From Triangularia verruculosa (Eukaryota > Ascomycota > Sordariomycetes > Sordariales > Podosporaceae): a stretch of DNA of 64,000 bases. Positions within the stretch are counted from its first letter, which is position 1. The number at the start of each line of letters is the position of its first letter. This document shows, piece after piece, positions 1 through 11,500 of this stretch. The DNA is taken from the NCBI GenBank assembly GCA_033296885.1, contig MU863894.1:1-64000 (forward strand). Direction: 5' to 3'. The notes beneath the pieces were generated by a model, which worked only from the letters and a program-made list of their open reading frames with translations, was not told where the DNA came from and made no database searches. The position numbers and the translations under genes were made by a program.

Positions 1-135
1 TAAGGTACTGTAGCCCAGTACCCCAGCAGTGAGCTTTAGGTATCGTGTGTGTTAATTCCGCTGCACTAGAAGAGTACTGTAAGTACCTACCGCTACAGGG
101 CCCTTAGGCCTATATGCGGCTCATACCTTTTGACA
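1..135 (-). repeat. Left LTR end of a retrotransposon (clipped by window)
   Basis: This stretch matches 4032-4164 and 4238-4369 almost base for base, with mostly C/T and G/A differences. It ends at 135 just before extremely AT-rich DNA. It is therefore the inner end of the LTR on the far (3') side of a minus-strand element; the rest lies left of the window. The transition-only differences fit RIP. Confidence 0.75.
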
Positions 136-2513
136 ATATATATACGTACCTAATTAATATATTAAATTTAATAAACTATTATACCTTTAATAATTAACTT
201 TTTAATTAAGAAATTAATAATAATAGATAACTATTCTTTATTATTTCTTAATTTAACTATTAATAATTTATATATAATTACGGACTCCTATCTTTTTTTA
301 GTATAAAAAAAATAAAATATTTAATTAGGAATATAAATACTCTAATATATCTTCTTTTAATATTTTCGTCTAAATACTTTTATAACTCTTTACTTTACTT
401 ATCATTAATATAATAAACCTAAAAAAGCTTAAACTTTACTCTTTCTTTAAACTTAATTTTATAATCCTATAGTCCCCTCTTTAGTAAACCTTAAAAGTAT
501 TTTACCGTAAATACCAGATACCCCTAGTACTTTACTAATACCTCTTTTTTATCGCCCTTTTTTATATTATTATAATAAGTATACTTATCTTTTATTACTA
601 TTATAATTTCTATTAATATAACTATTTTTATTAACCCTACTTTTTCGATCTTACTACTTTTATCGATTAAATATACTAATACTTCTCGTATCTTTTACAG
701 TAGTACCGTAGAGGGTATTAATCCTATACTCTACTCCCGCTATACTTTTAATCTTCTATCGTTAATTAAATACTTCCGATATATCCTCGATCGTAAATAA
801 CTACCGTCCTTTTAATCGATATTTAAATTATAGTCCTTATACTATAGTTATTCTAGAATTATATTTTTTTCTAATCTTATATCTACAATATCGAAAATTA
901 CTATCGTTATTTTTCCTAACACTATAATATCCAATAATAACATTTCCTTAATTACTAATTATATAAGGAAGGGTCCTTTTATAATAACCTCTTCCTCCTT
1001 CTTCCTCTATAAAACTCGGACTTATTATATAAATCTTAGTAAAATCAAGTCCGCTTCTACTTTACTATCCACAAATACCTACATTTAAAAACCCTTCTAA
1101 CGTACTACTACTCGTAACCTCTTATCTTTTATACCCCTTCTCTATACTACAGCAACCTTACTAATACTTTATTTATAGTCCCTTAGAGGTTTACAACCTC
1201 CGTAAAAGGCCGTAGCCTTTTTCCCGATTATTATTATACCTCTAGAACGTCCTCCTTTATTAAACTATCCAGTAGTTCGAAATTAATTAACTATTATCGT
1301 TAAACTTCTTCCTATTTTTCGTTTCTTATACTTTATTAAATCCTCCTTCGATTATATATCCGCCGCCCTTTTTCCATAACCCTAGTTTCGGCTTCGGCTT
1401 AAACATCGTAGTATTTTTTAGCTTTAATTTATAAATAAAACGCGTAATTTAGACTCCTATACTACACTAACTTATATTCTTCCTCGTTAACGGTATTTTT
1501 TCCCTATTTAATTATCTACTTAAAGTAATATCTTATATACCTAAATATAAACCGTATAACCTAAAATTCTTTCTCTAATTTAATTAAATCTTTTTATCTC
1601 TATAGGAAATAATCGTCTAACTTTTCCTATTATCGTTCCCACCTAGCTATAGTTCTTACAACGGACTTAAAATCTCCGTTTCCTCTTAATTACCGTACTA
1701 ATTAATATCCTTAGAAAGCTTTACTTTAGTAATACTTAATACACCTATATATAATATACTAGAACTAAGGTATCCTCCTATACTTTAGGTATTTAGGATA
1801 TAATTATACCGTATCTTTATCGTATAATTCGTACTATTTATAGTAAGGTATTTATCTAGGTATTTATAAAAGCCCTATATTAACGATCTCCTTATTTTCT
1901 TAATACTTCTCCTAATCTAGTTCCCTAAATTCGAACTTACCCTTTCTATAAGTTAACTATAATAGCCTTCTACAATATTACCTAAACTTAATCTCGGGAA
2001 TAATCTATCGTTTATTTCCCTATTAAAATTATATAAGTAACTAATAATTATTTATAATTTATATTACTTTATCTTCGAAGTTATAATAATATTATTTAAT
2101 TACCTCCCGTTAATTCCAGAGTTCTTCTATCTTTTCCTCGAGTCCTTAGACTCGTTCCTTAGCCTAACTTAGGGTCCCTCCCGAATATAGGTTTAAAATA
2201 TAAATTATATTTATAATAAAAAACTACCTTAATCGTTATAAGGTTTCCTTAGAGGGTCCTAAAGTAATACTCTCCTCTAGTTTCGTAGCTCCCTTAACCG
2301 GTAATTTTTATCCTATAACGCAGTCTTCTCCCTTAAAGTCGACTATTAATTCTCCTTCCTAAGGTTCGTTCTTATAGTTACTATCGATATAGTCGTCCGC
2401 TAAATCCCGAAAATCTTTGTTAAAATACTCTACACCGGAGATCTCTATTACCCGTATTATCTTAACGACTATTATTATTTTTTTTTCCTTCTAACGGAGC
2501 TACTTAGGTACCC

Positions 2514-2559
2514 GATAATCTCTCTTAAAATAGCTTATCTTCCTACAATTAAAGCACTT
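2514..2559 (-). pseudogene. Remnant of a CCHC zinc knuckle of Gag
   Basis: The minus strand reads KCFNCRKISYFKRDYR and then a stop. Aligned with the retroviral-type knuckle C-x2-C-x4-H-x4-C, the first two Cys remain, the His position is Tyr and the last Cys is Tyr. Both changes are single C-to-T or G-to-A transitions (CAY to TAY, TGY to TAY), the RIP signature. It lies 3' of the capsid fragment on the same strand, as expected for Gag. Confidence 0.55.
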
Positions 2560-2940
2560 AATATCGTTCTTCCCCTTAAACCGCTTTTAAACTACGTCTA
2601 TCTCTATAGGCCCTACGTAGATAGTCCCTAAGACGTAAGTCCTATAAAGCCATCTCTTTTTCTTATTGTTAGGACGGTAGGGTCCCTGCACGCGTGTGCC
2701 CTTGCGCTCCTTACAGCGTTAATACTGCCGGTCGTCGATACAGACCGCTATTACAATATACTTATCGATAATCTCTAGTCGCTTCTATCGGTATACTTCG
2801 TCTTTAACTTCTTCCTTAAGCCCGTTATAAAATAACTATATTAACCCTTCGTCGTTAATCTCGCTACGTAGTACGTTTATTCTAAACACTACAGTATAGT
2901 CGGCAGCAGACCTAGTCTACTTAAAGTTGGCCAGTCGCTC

Positions 2941-3129
2941 CTAGGCACGCCTACCTTCATCGTACTCTCCGAACACCTTTTTAATCTTCTCCTCGAATCC
3001 TTTATACGTCTTAAAGTACTTCTTAGTAATATCCTCCCTTTTATCGTACTTATTATCGAAATAATCTCCTAGGATTAGCTCGAACCAGGTAAGGGCTTTG
3101 TCTTTAAGCCTAGACGCAGCGTATACCAC
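2941..3129 (-). pseudogene. Gag capsid-like fragment of the retrotransposon
   Basis: This is the only readable ORF in the AT-rich block (62 codons). It contains an ALTWFELILGDYF core followed by a charged stretch ending FEEKIKKVFGEYDEGRRA. This resembles the capsid region of fungal Ty3/gypsy Gag proteins, where a Trp-containing helix is followed by a 'F...F...FG..D..R' segment. Both ends are broken by stops. It is a relic, not an expressed gene. Confidence 0.6.
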
Positions 3130-3535
3130 CTTGGACTCTTCGTCCAGGAAACGGGAAGGGTAATACCGAAAATATACCTTAAACTAGATCAAAAATCCTC
3201 CTAGTTCTCCTTTAGCTCCTCCGTAGTAGTCGGGAGCCTCGAACCTAGCGCAGTCTCCTTCTTTACGTAAAGTACTAATCTCCTAGTAGAATATATCGTT
3301 CTTCTACGTAAGGGTGTTATAAGAGAGGCGTAACTTATCTTCGAACTCCTAGATACGAGTAAGGAGTTGGTTGATAGTAGGTTGGGTATTAGTATTTCCG
3401 GCTATAACGTTTAACTTAGCGCTTTTAACTTTTCCGATAATAGAGTTAAAGTAAATATATAACGTATAACGAACCTCTATATAGAATCTCTAAAAGGGAT
3501 ACTCGATTAAAAGTAACTTCTAATAATTAATTCGG

Positions 3536-4164
3536 TGTAGTTAAATAATGTACAATAAGATATCTCAATGTAAATATAAGCTACTGTAAATATAAGCTGT
3601 GATTGTATACTGCGGAACTATCTATAAGCTATCTAGTTCCTCCGTATATATAGACCTAATGCCAAGACCTGGATTATTCTATTGCTCCTCGGATCATGAC
3701 TGATTCTTAAGGATTATAAGTGATTCCCAGGAATCACTTATGATTCCTTTATGTCCCGGATGATCCACCTCTTATTGGTCTATCCTCCTTTCCTCTGATT
3801 GGCTACCACGCCTCCTCTTTCCTATTGGTTGTTCCTTTCGGGTGTCCACATCATATTCGTGACATCTGGCTCATCTGCCCGCCCTGGCGTGCAGGGCGCC
3901 GCACCTCGGTCGGTGGGTATGTGGTAGAGGTCGAGTACGAACCCTACTACAGAGGATACAACTGGATTATAGAAGGCTAGCTCTATAAATAAAGAAGGTT
4001 ACCACCTATATTCTCTGTTATACAGTACCTATAAGGTACTGTAGCCCAGTACCCCAGCAGTGAGCTTTAGGTATCGTGTGTGATAATTCCGCTGCACTAG
4101 AGAGCACTGTAAGTGCCTACCGTTACAGGGCCCTTAGGCCTGTATACGGCTCATACCTTTTAAC
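3536..4164 (-). repeat. Right LTR (5' LTR of the minus-strand element)
   Basis: About 630 bp, flanked on the left by the gag side of the element. On the minus strand it starts TGTT and ends CTACA, matching the TG..CA ends of LTRs. Its right part is repeated at 1-135 and at 4170-4369. It is less AT-rich than the interior. The exact left boundary (3536) is inferred from the TG..CA rule and the change in base composition, because the matching part of the other LTR lies outside the window. Confidence 0.6.
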
Positions 4165-4369
4165 AAATTGGATTATAGAAGGCTAGCACTATAAATAAAG
4201 AAGGTTACTACCTATATTCTCTGTTATACAGTACCTATAAGGTACTGTAGCCCAGTACCCCAGCAGTGAGCTTTAGGTATCGTGTGTGACAATTCCGCTG
4301 CACTAGAGAGCACTGTAAGTGCCTACCGTTACAGGGCCCTTAGGCCTGTATACGGCTCATACCTCTTCA
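3960..4369. repeat. Tandem duplication of the LTR end, 206-bp period
   Basis: Two copies lie head to tail: about 3960-4164 and 4166-4369. Landmarks recur at a constant 206-bp offset (GGATTATAGAAGGCTAG at 3964 and 4170; TAAGGTACTGTAGCCCAGTA at 4032 and 4238). Copies differ by a few transitions. The second copy ends in a variant of the LTR terminus and gives way to plain AT-rich DNA. Confidence 0.85.
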
Positions 4370-5117
4370 ATATTATTATATTTTAATATTTTTTATTATC
4401 TTTTTATTATATTTTACTATCTTTTAATATTACTTTTTCTATCTATTAACTACTAAAAATACTCGGGGATAAGTATAGTAGAGATCTCTCTATATTTTTC
4501 TACTTTATTTACTATTATAATAGCGAGCATAATAGGTCTAAATAGGTCCCGAGGCAAACCTCGTCTCGCCCCGGTATCTAGTTTTCTAAGCTATGATCTT
4601 TTAGCTTAAAAAAAGGCTATATAAAGCCGTTTATATAAAATAATTTAGGATTAGCCTATATAGCTTAATAAACTGTTTTTTATATATTAGCTACTATAGT
4701 ACTAATGCTTGAACTAAGGCTGGTCGAAGCGTAAAAAAAGCCTTATAAAAGTGGAAACTTTAATATATATAAGCGCTGCGGAATACTATAAGCTCTTATA
4801 GAACGGTCTTCTAAAGTACTTCTATAGCTTTTTAGTCTGGAAGTAGTTTATAGGAAACTAGATATTTTTAAAAGATATAGTTAACTAAAGCTTAAAATAC
4901 ACAGGCTTTTCTTCAAAAACTATTTTCCTTACAATTTAACTATTAAACCGTTTTAACCAAAAAAGACCACATATTTAAACTGCTTCATATAAACCACTTT
5001 AGAGGAAAATTACAGCCAAAAGATCGCGCCTTTAAGCTCTAAATAGTCTTATTGCCATAGAGATTCCTAATACCCTTCGGTTTAAGTCTCGGGTCTGCCT
5101 TTTCAGGTCTTGCTCTC
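4370..5117. other. AT-rich RIP-like spacer
   Basis: There is no intact ORF. The AT-rich composition and dense stops in all frames look like further RIP-damaged repeat DNA, but I cannot identify the parent element. Composition returns towards normal from about 5040 onward. Confidence 0.5.
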
Positions 5118-6397
5118 GTCGCCCCATAGTCAGGACCTGTCGCTATCGTCTTTGCTATCATCGGAGTAATCCTCTTTCTCGTCTGGTATTTCACAACCGG
5201 TACGTACTCGTCTCAGAATCTCTCTATATACGCTTCTTCCTCACTGATTACATTACGACCAGACCACAGCGATCCAATCTAGAAGTTTGTTGAAGATAAA
5301 GCCCGGCCCGCAGGACTTTGGGTAGACAATCCAATACAAGCATCCGACTACATTCGTACTGTGCCCGCTGTGGACTAGTACCCGTCCCTCCCGGCCTGAC
5401 GTTCAAGGGACCAATGCGGCGTGCCGGTGATCTTGGCCAGGAAGACCCCAGCTCCATTAACGCCAAGTATTTGCGCCTCAGTAAGACAGAGGGTGCTGTC
5501 GACCTTGTTGACACTCTAGACTACACGTCTGACACCATCTGGAGCTTTGAGACCAACGCCAACCGCAAGAGCTTGATCTACTCCAAGCGCATCATCCAGG
5601 AGAAGGACCGCAAGCAGGCAGTGCTATGGTACATGTCGACGGACAGCAGCAACAAGACCGTGGTTAAACAACGCCCCGGCGCCGACCCCGAGTGGAAGGC
5701 GCTCCTCCCTTCCTTACAGTGGGATGTCGAGATCCTAGAGCCACCAAAGGTTGACGGCAAGACGAATGTGCTGCCGAGCAAGGCGCGCATTCGCCGGGGT
5801 AACCTCGACCTGGGACGCACCTTTGATAGAGGCAATAAGCAGCCTGGCGGGCTGGTGTTGGTCGATGTGGGAAAGTATGAAGAGGCTGTCAAGCGCTATC
5901 ATCTCGACTACGAAATGTACCGTCATGGTGCTAGGAATCGGCCGGAGCTCCCAGGGCCTGTGGTGCCGTTTTGTGTCTGGGAGATTGAGATGGAGGCGAT
6001 GGGTCCTGGAAGCCTGGTGTACAGTTCGCCCAAGCGGGTGTTGACCAACAAACGCAAGGTAAATTCCATCCGGCTTATTAACGTCAGGCACACAATCAGG
6101 GAAATGCTGACACAAGGGGACTAAAACCAGAATGAACGCAACTACTCCAGATTTGACTACGAGCCAAGTGATGCCATGCGCTGGTCCATCTCGCCCCCGC
6201 TCGACGCCGACAGCTTTGAGCTCATAACGGCCGCGGGTTAGGACGCCGGCATCGTGAAGCAAAAGGACGGCGTTGAGCCACCACTCATGCCGCCGACGAC
6301 GTATACGGTGACGTGCACTGTGACGCGCGGCGGGAAGGATCTCGTGTCGTGTCAAGCTAGCTTTATACTCGAGGTTGTTACACAGAGGCAGAGCTAG
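5118..6397 (+). pseudogene. Damaged gene for an unrecognised, possibly membrane-anchored protein
   Basis: Near 5121-5196 one frame reads a hydrophobic segment (AIVFAIIGVILFLVWYF), a likely membrane span. That frame continues, with TAG stops at about 5280 and 5365, to about 5370. A second frame then carries a good coding stretch from about 5390 to 6058. It joins in frame across a plausible 72-nt intron (6059-6130; branch GCTGAC near 6108, CAG acceptor) to a last exon ending at 6397. That last exon contains a TAG at 6238-6240 (GG-TAG-GAC) where CAG is the likely ancestor. The two halves need a frame change around 5370-5390. I recognise no family. It sits 750 bp from the RIP-hit transposon, and the CAG-to-TAG changes are CpA-to-TpA, so spill-over of RIP is the likely cause of death. 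Confidence 0.5.
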
Positions 6398-6456
6398 CTA
6401 AGAGGGAGAAATAAAAGGCTTGGGGGAATGCTTCAAGTGTAGCGGCGTTTAGATTC

Positions 6457-7650
6457 CTAAGCATGCAGTGACTTTTTGCTTGAGGTGAACCTGGAATGCT
6501 TAGCTGAAAACACCCACCACCCTGAAGCTGGCTGAACTGCAGTCTCGTCGTCTTCTTTAACGACTTGCATTCCGATCGACCCAGCTAGTAGCGTCACTGT
6601 TTCCGCGATGTCCCCGTATAACGTCACAGGGACTCTGACCACACCTGGGGGAACCTTGTCACGCCTAATGACTGGAAACGCAACTCCGTCAACCGTGAAC
6701 CTTTTGTATCCAGGCAACCCCTCCACACCCGTAAAAGAAGCAAGCTCCTGATCACTGAAGTTGTAAACTCTCTTGCCATCTGCACCCCAATAGCAAAAAG
6801 CAGTCAACCATCCAGATAAAGTCTCCACTGTGCCAGACATAGCTTCGCCGTGCTCGTGGACTGCGCTCCTCCAAAACCGCCTGATCTCCTCGTCATCGGG
6901 TCGGTCAAAGCTAGCTACCATGTACTCGAGAACCTTCTTCAACCGCAGAGCCCAGGAAATAGCATCGCCGTGCTTGATTGTGCCAAACCAACCCACGCGT
7001 TGCAACATATCGGCCCAGTCGCTCTTCTCGCCCAATAGCGTCACTGACGGGAAACTGCAGCCAAGACGAATACCATAGTCAAAGTATTCTTTCATAGTCC
7101 CCAGGAACACCATGGAAGCCGTAGCTCTGTCATGCGGTGTTGTGGTGGTGAAGTTTGGGAGGAGGGTAGTGGCAATGCTGGGGTCCTTGAGGTTTTCCTT
7201 GACCATGGAAGCCAGCTGCTGCGCAATAGAGTTGACGTCCATTGTTTGGACCGTAGCAGGGCGGGCATCAATGACAAGTGGAATCTTCTCTTTATGGGCA
7301 ATGAAGATTGGACTGACAGCTTCGGCGTTTCCATCAACAAAGAAGCTGAACTGGGCTAAGATAGCGAGCCAGACGTCGTCAGGACGAAGCCTCAAGTGCA
7401 AGTCCTGCTGCCAAGCGCGTATGATAGTGTGGGCGAAGCCATTCTTGTTCGATACAACGGAGCAGGGAGCAGTGGTGTTGGTTTCGTGGTGGTCTGAAAA
7501 ACTGAAAGATGAACGAAGAATTTTATATCCCATGTAATCGCCTTCAGAGACCTTTGCGAATAGCTCAGGACCGGACGAAACGACCCGATCATTTCTGCCA
7601 ATCATGCCACTTTTCTCCCTGGAAGAGCTCGGGTGGATGAGGGCGGGCAT
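6457..7650 (-). CDS. DUF4419 domain protein
   Basis: Single-exon ORF of 397 residues with no signal peptide or membrane span. A RPDDVWLAILAQFSFFVDGN segment near residue 90, followed by the 'HKEKIPLVID' stretch, is the hallmark of the fungal DUF4419 family. The middle part (GWFGTIKHGDAISWALRL; near residue 310 the GLPGYKRFTVDGVAFPVI segment) also fits that family. Family members are common in fungi and have no established activity. The gene is convergent with the damaged gene at 5118-6397 and divergent from the GH71 fusion gene. The start chosen is the first Met of the open frame; it precedes the conserved part by about 75 residues. Confidence 0.8.
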   Translation of the reverse strand: MPALIHPSSSREKSGMIGRNDRVVSSGPELFAKVSEGDYMGYKILRSSFSFSDHHETNTTAPCSVVSNKNGFAHTIIRAWQQDLHLRLRPDDVWLAILAQFSFFVDGNAEAVSPIFIAHKEKIPLVIDARPATVQTMDVNSIAQQLASMVKENLKDPSIATTLLPNFTTTTPHDRATASMVFLGTMKEYFDYGIRLGCSFPSVTLLGEKSDWADMLQRVGWFGTIKHGDAISWALRLKKVLEYMVASFDRPDDEEIRRFWRSAVHEHGEAMSGTVETLSGWLTAFCYWGADGKRVYNFSDQELASFTGVEGLPGYKRFTVDGVAFPVIRRDKVPPGVVRVPVTLYGDIAETVTLLAGSIGMQVVKEDDETAVQPASGWWVFSAKHSRFTSSKKSLHA

Positions 7651-8548
7651 GATGAGATTGTTCCGGGTGCTGGTGCGTGTGTCTGTTGAAAATGGGGAAA
7701 GAGATCTGTCATGTAGTTAGTTATGTAATGGGAGCGGATGCACGTGGGTTGATATACACGGGTATCTATTGTAGGTATTCTGCAGGCCCTTGGCTTCCAT
7801 CTGTGGGTCATCTGCAAGATGTGAGGCCATGCGCCATATTGCCACAGTAGGTAGCATCAGACTAGTCCGCTAGCGCGTCCGCCAGGAGCACAAGCTGGGT
7901 AATGGAGCCTCATGGTCGTAATCTCGGTCGCACATCTGCTAGGCACAACACTATTGCTGCTCTACCTTGCAGCGTTGCGTCTCGGTAGAAACGGGGCCCG
8001 GAGCAGGTTTCCTAGTTGGTCTACGAAAGCTATGACGGCATACCAACACTGTGCAGCATGCATTTCTAGTTGTCTAGTGTATCTTTGTTGCGAGGCTAGC
8101 CATCGGACTTGTTGGAGCCTCTTTCATTCTGAGGCCACTTTCGCCCGATGAGGCTCGCCGATGAGGGCTTTCGACCCTTCCAGACACTAAGTGCGTTACA
8201 GGAGTGGGAGCATGAGACCCATCTTTGTGAGGACTATCGAAAATACCCTGTAAGCATGAGGGCTGTTGGTTCATGAGGTCCTCAACACCCTGTGTGCTGA
8301 AACCTTGAACGCTTGACATGCGGGTCAAACAGAGACTGGACAAGGTCTTCACGATCATGGTTTCGAACCCGAGGGTATATCACTCCGAGGAAGGTTTTTC
8401 ATGATGATTAGTTTAAATACCGGCAAGTTTGCCTGATCGTTTCCCTTGTCTGCTTCACATATCGTTCAGTCTGTCTATCCTTTTCCAAAGGCACATACTT
8501 CAGTCGCAAGAGAGTCTCTGAACCCAACTGCTGGGCGTATATTTCACC
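7651..8548. other. Divergent promoter region between DUF4419 and GH71-fusion genes
   Basis: About 0.9 kb with no convincing ORF; the short ORFs here overlap on both strands and have no recognisable content. It should hold the promoters of both flanking, divergently transcribed genes. I see no clear regulatory motif. Confidence 0.4.
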
Positions 8549-11500
8549 ATGTTGTTGGTTGGCCTGTTGGCCGTATTGTTAGGATGCGCTCATGTCCATG
8601 CCAAGGCAGTCTTTGCCCATTTCATGGTAAGTTTGAATCTAATACTTATGATCGCTGTGTACTTTGGGTATCTATGTAGTCAGCTAATCAGGAATTAGGT
8701 CGAAAACGCCAAACTCTGGACCGTGGACCAATGGAAGGTCGATATCAAATTAGCCCAAGCTGCGCACATCGACGGTTTTGCCCTGAACATTCGAGCAGAC
8801 GACATGACGCTCGGAACATCCTTGTCTGTGGCCTTCGAGGCTGCTGATGATTTGGACTTCAAGATGATCTTCTCCTACGATTATGCAGGTGGTGGTCCAT
8901 GGAGCTCCAACGTCGTTGTTTCAATGATGCTGCTGTATTCCGGCTACAGCTCCTACTACAAAGACGCCAAAAGGCGACCAGTGGTGTCCACGTTTGAGGG
9001 ACCCGGACAGGCTGGAGACTGGGAGTATATCATCAAGAGGACCAACGCCGCTTTCATCCCTGACTGGTCATCGCTCGGGGCTAAGGCGGCCCTCGACGCT
9101 GCTCCATGTATCCCACACGGCCTCTTTAGCTGGGCACCATGGCCTTGGGGGAATACAAACGGCAATACATACGTCGACGCTTCATATGTGGAATTTCTCG
9201 AGGCCGCCGAGAAAAGCTGTGGCTCTGATATGCAATACAGTAAGACTACACCCCTATAGCTATAAGTATGGCCCTGCTAACCATTCCTGACTGGAAAGTG
9301 ATGCCGGCAAGCCCTTGGTTCTACACCAATCTTCCAGGATACAACAAGAACTGGCTGTGGAGGGGGGATGACCTCTGGTTCGACCGATGGGAGCAGATTA
9401 GGTTTCTGGGTCCCGATTATGTCCAGATCATATCTTGGAACGACTTCGGCGAGTCCCACCACATTGGACCTCTATACGTCGAGGGGGACAGTTACGAGGC
9501 ATTCACTGTCGGTGAGGCGCCCTTCAACTACGCTCTGGACATGCCTCACGACGGCTGGCGTGAGCTTCTGCCTTTCACGATCGACCTATACAAAACTGGT
9601 GTGGCAACCATAACGCGGGAAAAGCTTGTAACCTGGTACCGCGTCACTCCGAAAAATGCTTCATGCGATGATGGCTGGACAACGGGAAACACAGCAAGCC
9701 AGCTCCAGTTCGAATTCAGCCCCCAGGACGTTGTTCAGGACAAAGTCTTTTACTCGGCGCTCCTTGCTGGCAATCAAGCAGTCACCGTTACCGTCGGAGG
9801 TGTCAACCTGGGGGCTACGTGGACCAAGATTCCAAGTGGCGGCGTCGGCATGTACCACGGGAGCGTTGATTTCGGCTCCAATACTGGGGCTGTGGTCGTT
9901 ACAGTTGGGTCCATGACTGTCAATGATCGATCCATCACAAATCGCTGTGACGATACAAGCGGATATCTCAACTGGAACGCCTATGTCGCCAGCACTACCG
10001 GAGCCGCTGTTAGTGCCACAGTGAACTCGACGCAGTGGGTTTGCGTGGAGGGAACAGCAGCTGATGGCTTCGACGAGCTCTGTACTTTTACCTGCAGATA
10101 TGGATACTGTCCAGTCGGTGCATGTCTTTGTACTAAAATGGGCCCCGGCATCAAACTCCCCGACGAGGACACGCCCGGGTATGGAACTGTTGGATTTCCA
10201 GCTCAGGGCAGGTCAGCTAGCTATGGGGGCTTGTGCAGCTTTGCTTGCAATTACGGGTTCCCTTGCCCCAACACATACTGCGATACGACAGAGCACGAAC
10301 TTGTTATCCCAAGCGTGTCACCGTTTACGCCGGACGCCTGTACATCGGGAGTTGGCGAGGGCGGTCTAGGGGGTCTCTGCGGGTTTGCCTGCAACTTTGG
10401 CTTCTGTCCCATACGTTCTTGCACCTGCACTTCGACAGGAGCTTTGCATGTACCTCCTGCCCAGAGCAAGTTTGTTAGTGGCAAAGCAGATGCGAGCGTA
10501 GATGAGCGCATCTATGGACCTCTATGCGAGTTCACCTGCAGCCGCGGTTATTGCCCTGAGGGAGTTTGCATTCAGACCGAGATCAATGAGGGGAACCCTT
10601 CCAAGAAGGTGAATGCCGCTTACATTGGTCCAGAAGTCTACATGTCTCAGAGGGCGGCTTGCGAGAGCCCTTGTGTCCTTGTTCTGCCACCCAGCGGATT
10701 ACCCAGCACCACGACGATTAAGCTGCCACCCTACAAGACATCGTTTCAAGTTGGTTCAACAACAACAACCACGACCCTTTACCCTTCCGACATTATCACA
10801 GACAAGATTTGGTACTCCAACATCAACATTACCGGTTCCGTTACAGACGGAGCTGTTTTCCCCAGGTGTACCAGCCTGAAACCCGAAGATATACCCATCA
10901 CTCTCAGTTACGTGTCCAACTCCAGGACCACGGTCACCATCCGCCAAGTTGAGTTGCCTCCCTGGCCACAAATTACTCAAGGCCCCCCTGATCAGTGGAC
11001 ATCGACATGCGGAGGTTCGACGGAGGGCTCAACAACGGAAGAGCCCATCATCATCACTATTCCGAGTCCTTCGTCTACCACAGCCACTCCGATATATACC
11101 TATGGTGTATTTCCCCCTGCGCGCGTCGAGCCCATTGTCCAGCCGATGGATCCCCAGTGCAGAGACAATTCATGTCCAGAAGAAGACGACGACGATGATG
11201 ACTCAGTTGTAATCATCAGGGTTAAGTGCGATGAACTTTGGTTCTTCATCTTCTGCATCAATACCAACAACGTCAAGATCTTTGGCTGGAAGTTTATTTT
11301 CCCCAGGTCAACTATCGGACCGTATGATATATCTTCCTTACAATCCATCTCAACCCTCTAACTGACCCTTTTTGTTTGGGCATTGGTTCTCTCTGAACTA
11401 ACATTCGGTGTTTTACAGGGGTCCACCACCGCCACTGATCAATCTCATCAGTGGCTGGAAATTCATCCGCCCTCCAAAGTTCCCACACTGGCCAAAGATT

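Larger units (their letters stand above)
136..3535 (-). mobile_element. RIP-degraded internal region of a Ty3/gypsy-like LTR retrotransposon
   Basis: About 3.4 kb of very AT-rich DNA lies between matching LTR sequences. No long ORF survives; stops occur in all frames. A gag-like fragment (2941-3129) and a zinc-knuckle remnant (2514-2559) lie on the minus strand in the expected gag order, close to the right-hand LTR, so the element is transcribed leftward. The pol part (roughly 136-2500) is too mutated for me to place protease, reverse transcriptase or integrase motifs, and 3.4 kb is short for a full gag-pol, so deletions are likely. Assignment to the gypsy group rests on the gag resemblance only. 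Confidence 0.7.

Noticed and set aside
9268..11361. GH71 gene ending at the stop after 11361, with separate genes downstream
   Set aside because: A clean donor at 11307 and acceptor at 11418 continue the frame into the GPPPPLINL / WPKIT tail that normally follows WFFIFC in chitinase-type tails, and all later exons join in frame to 14901.
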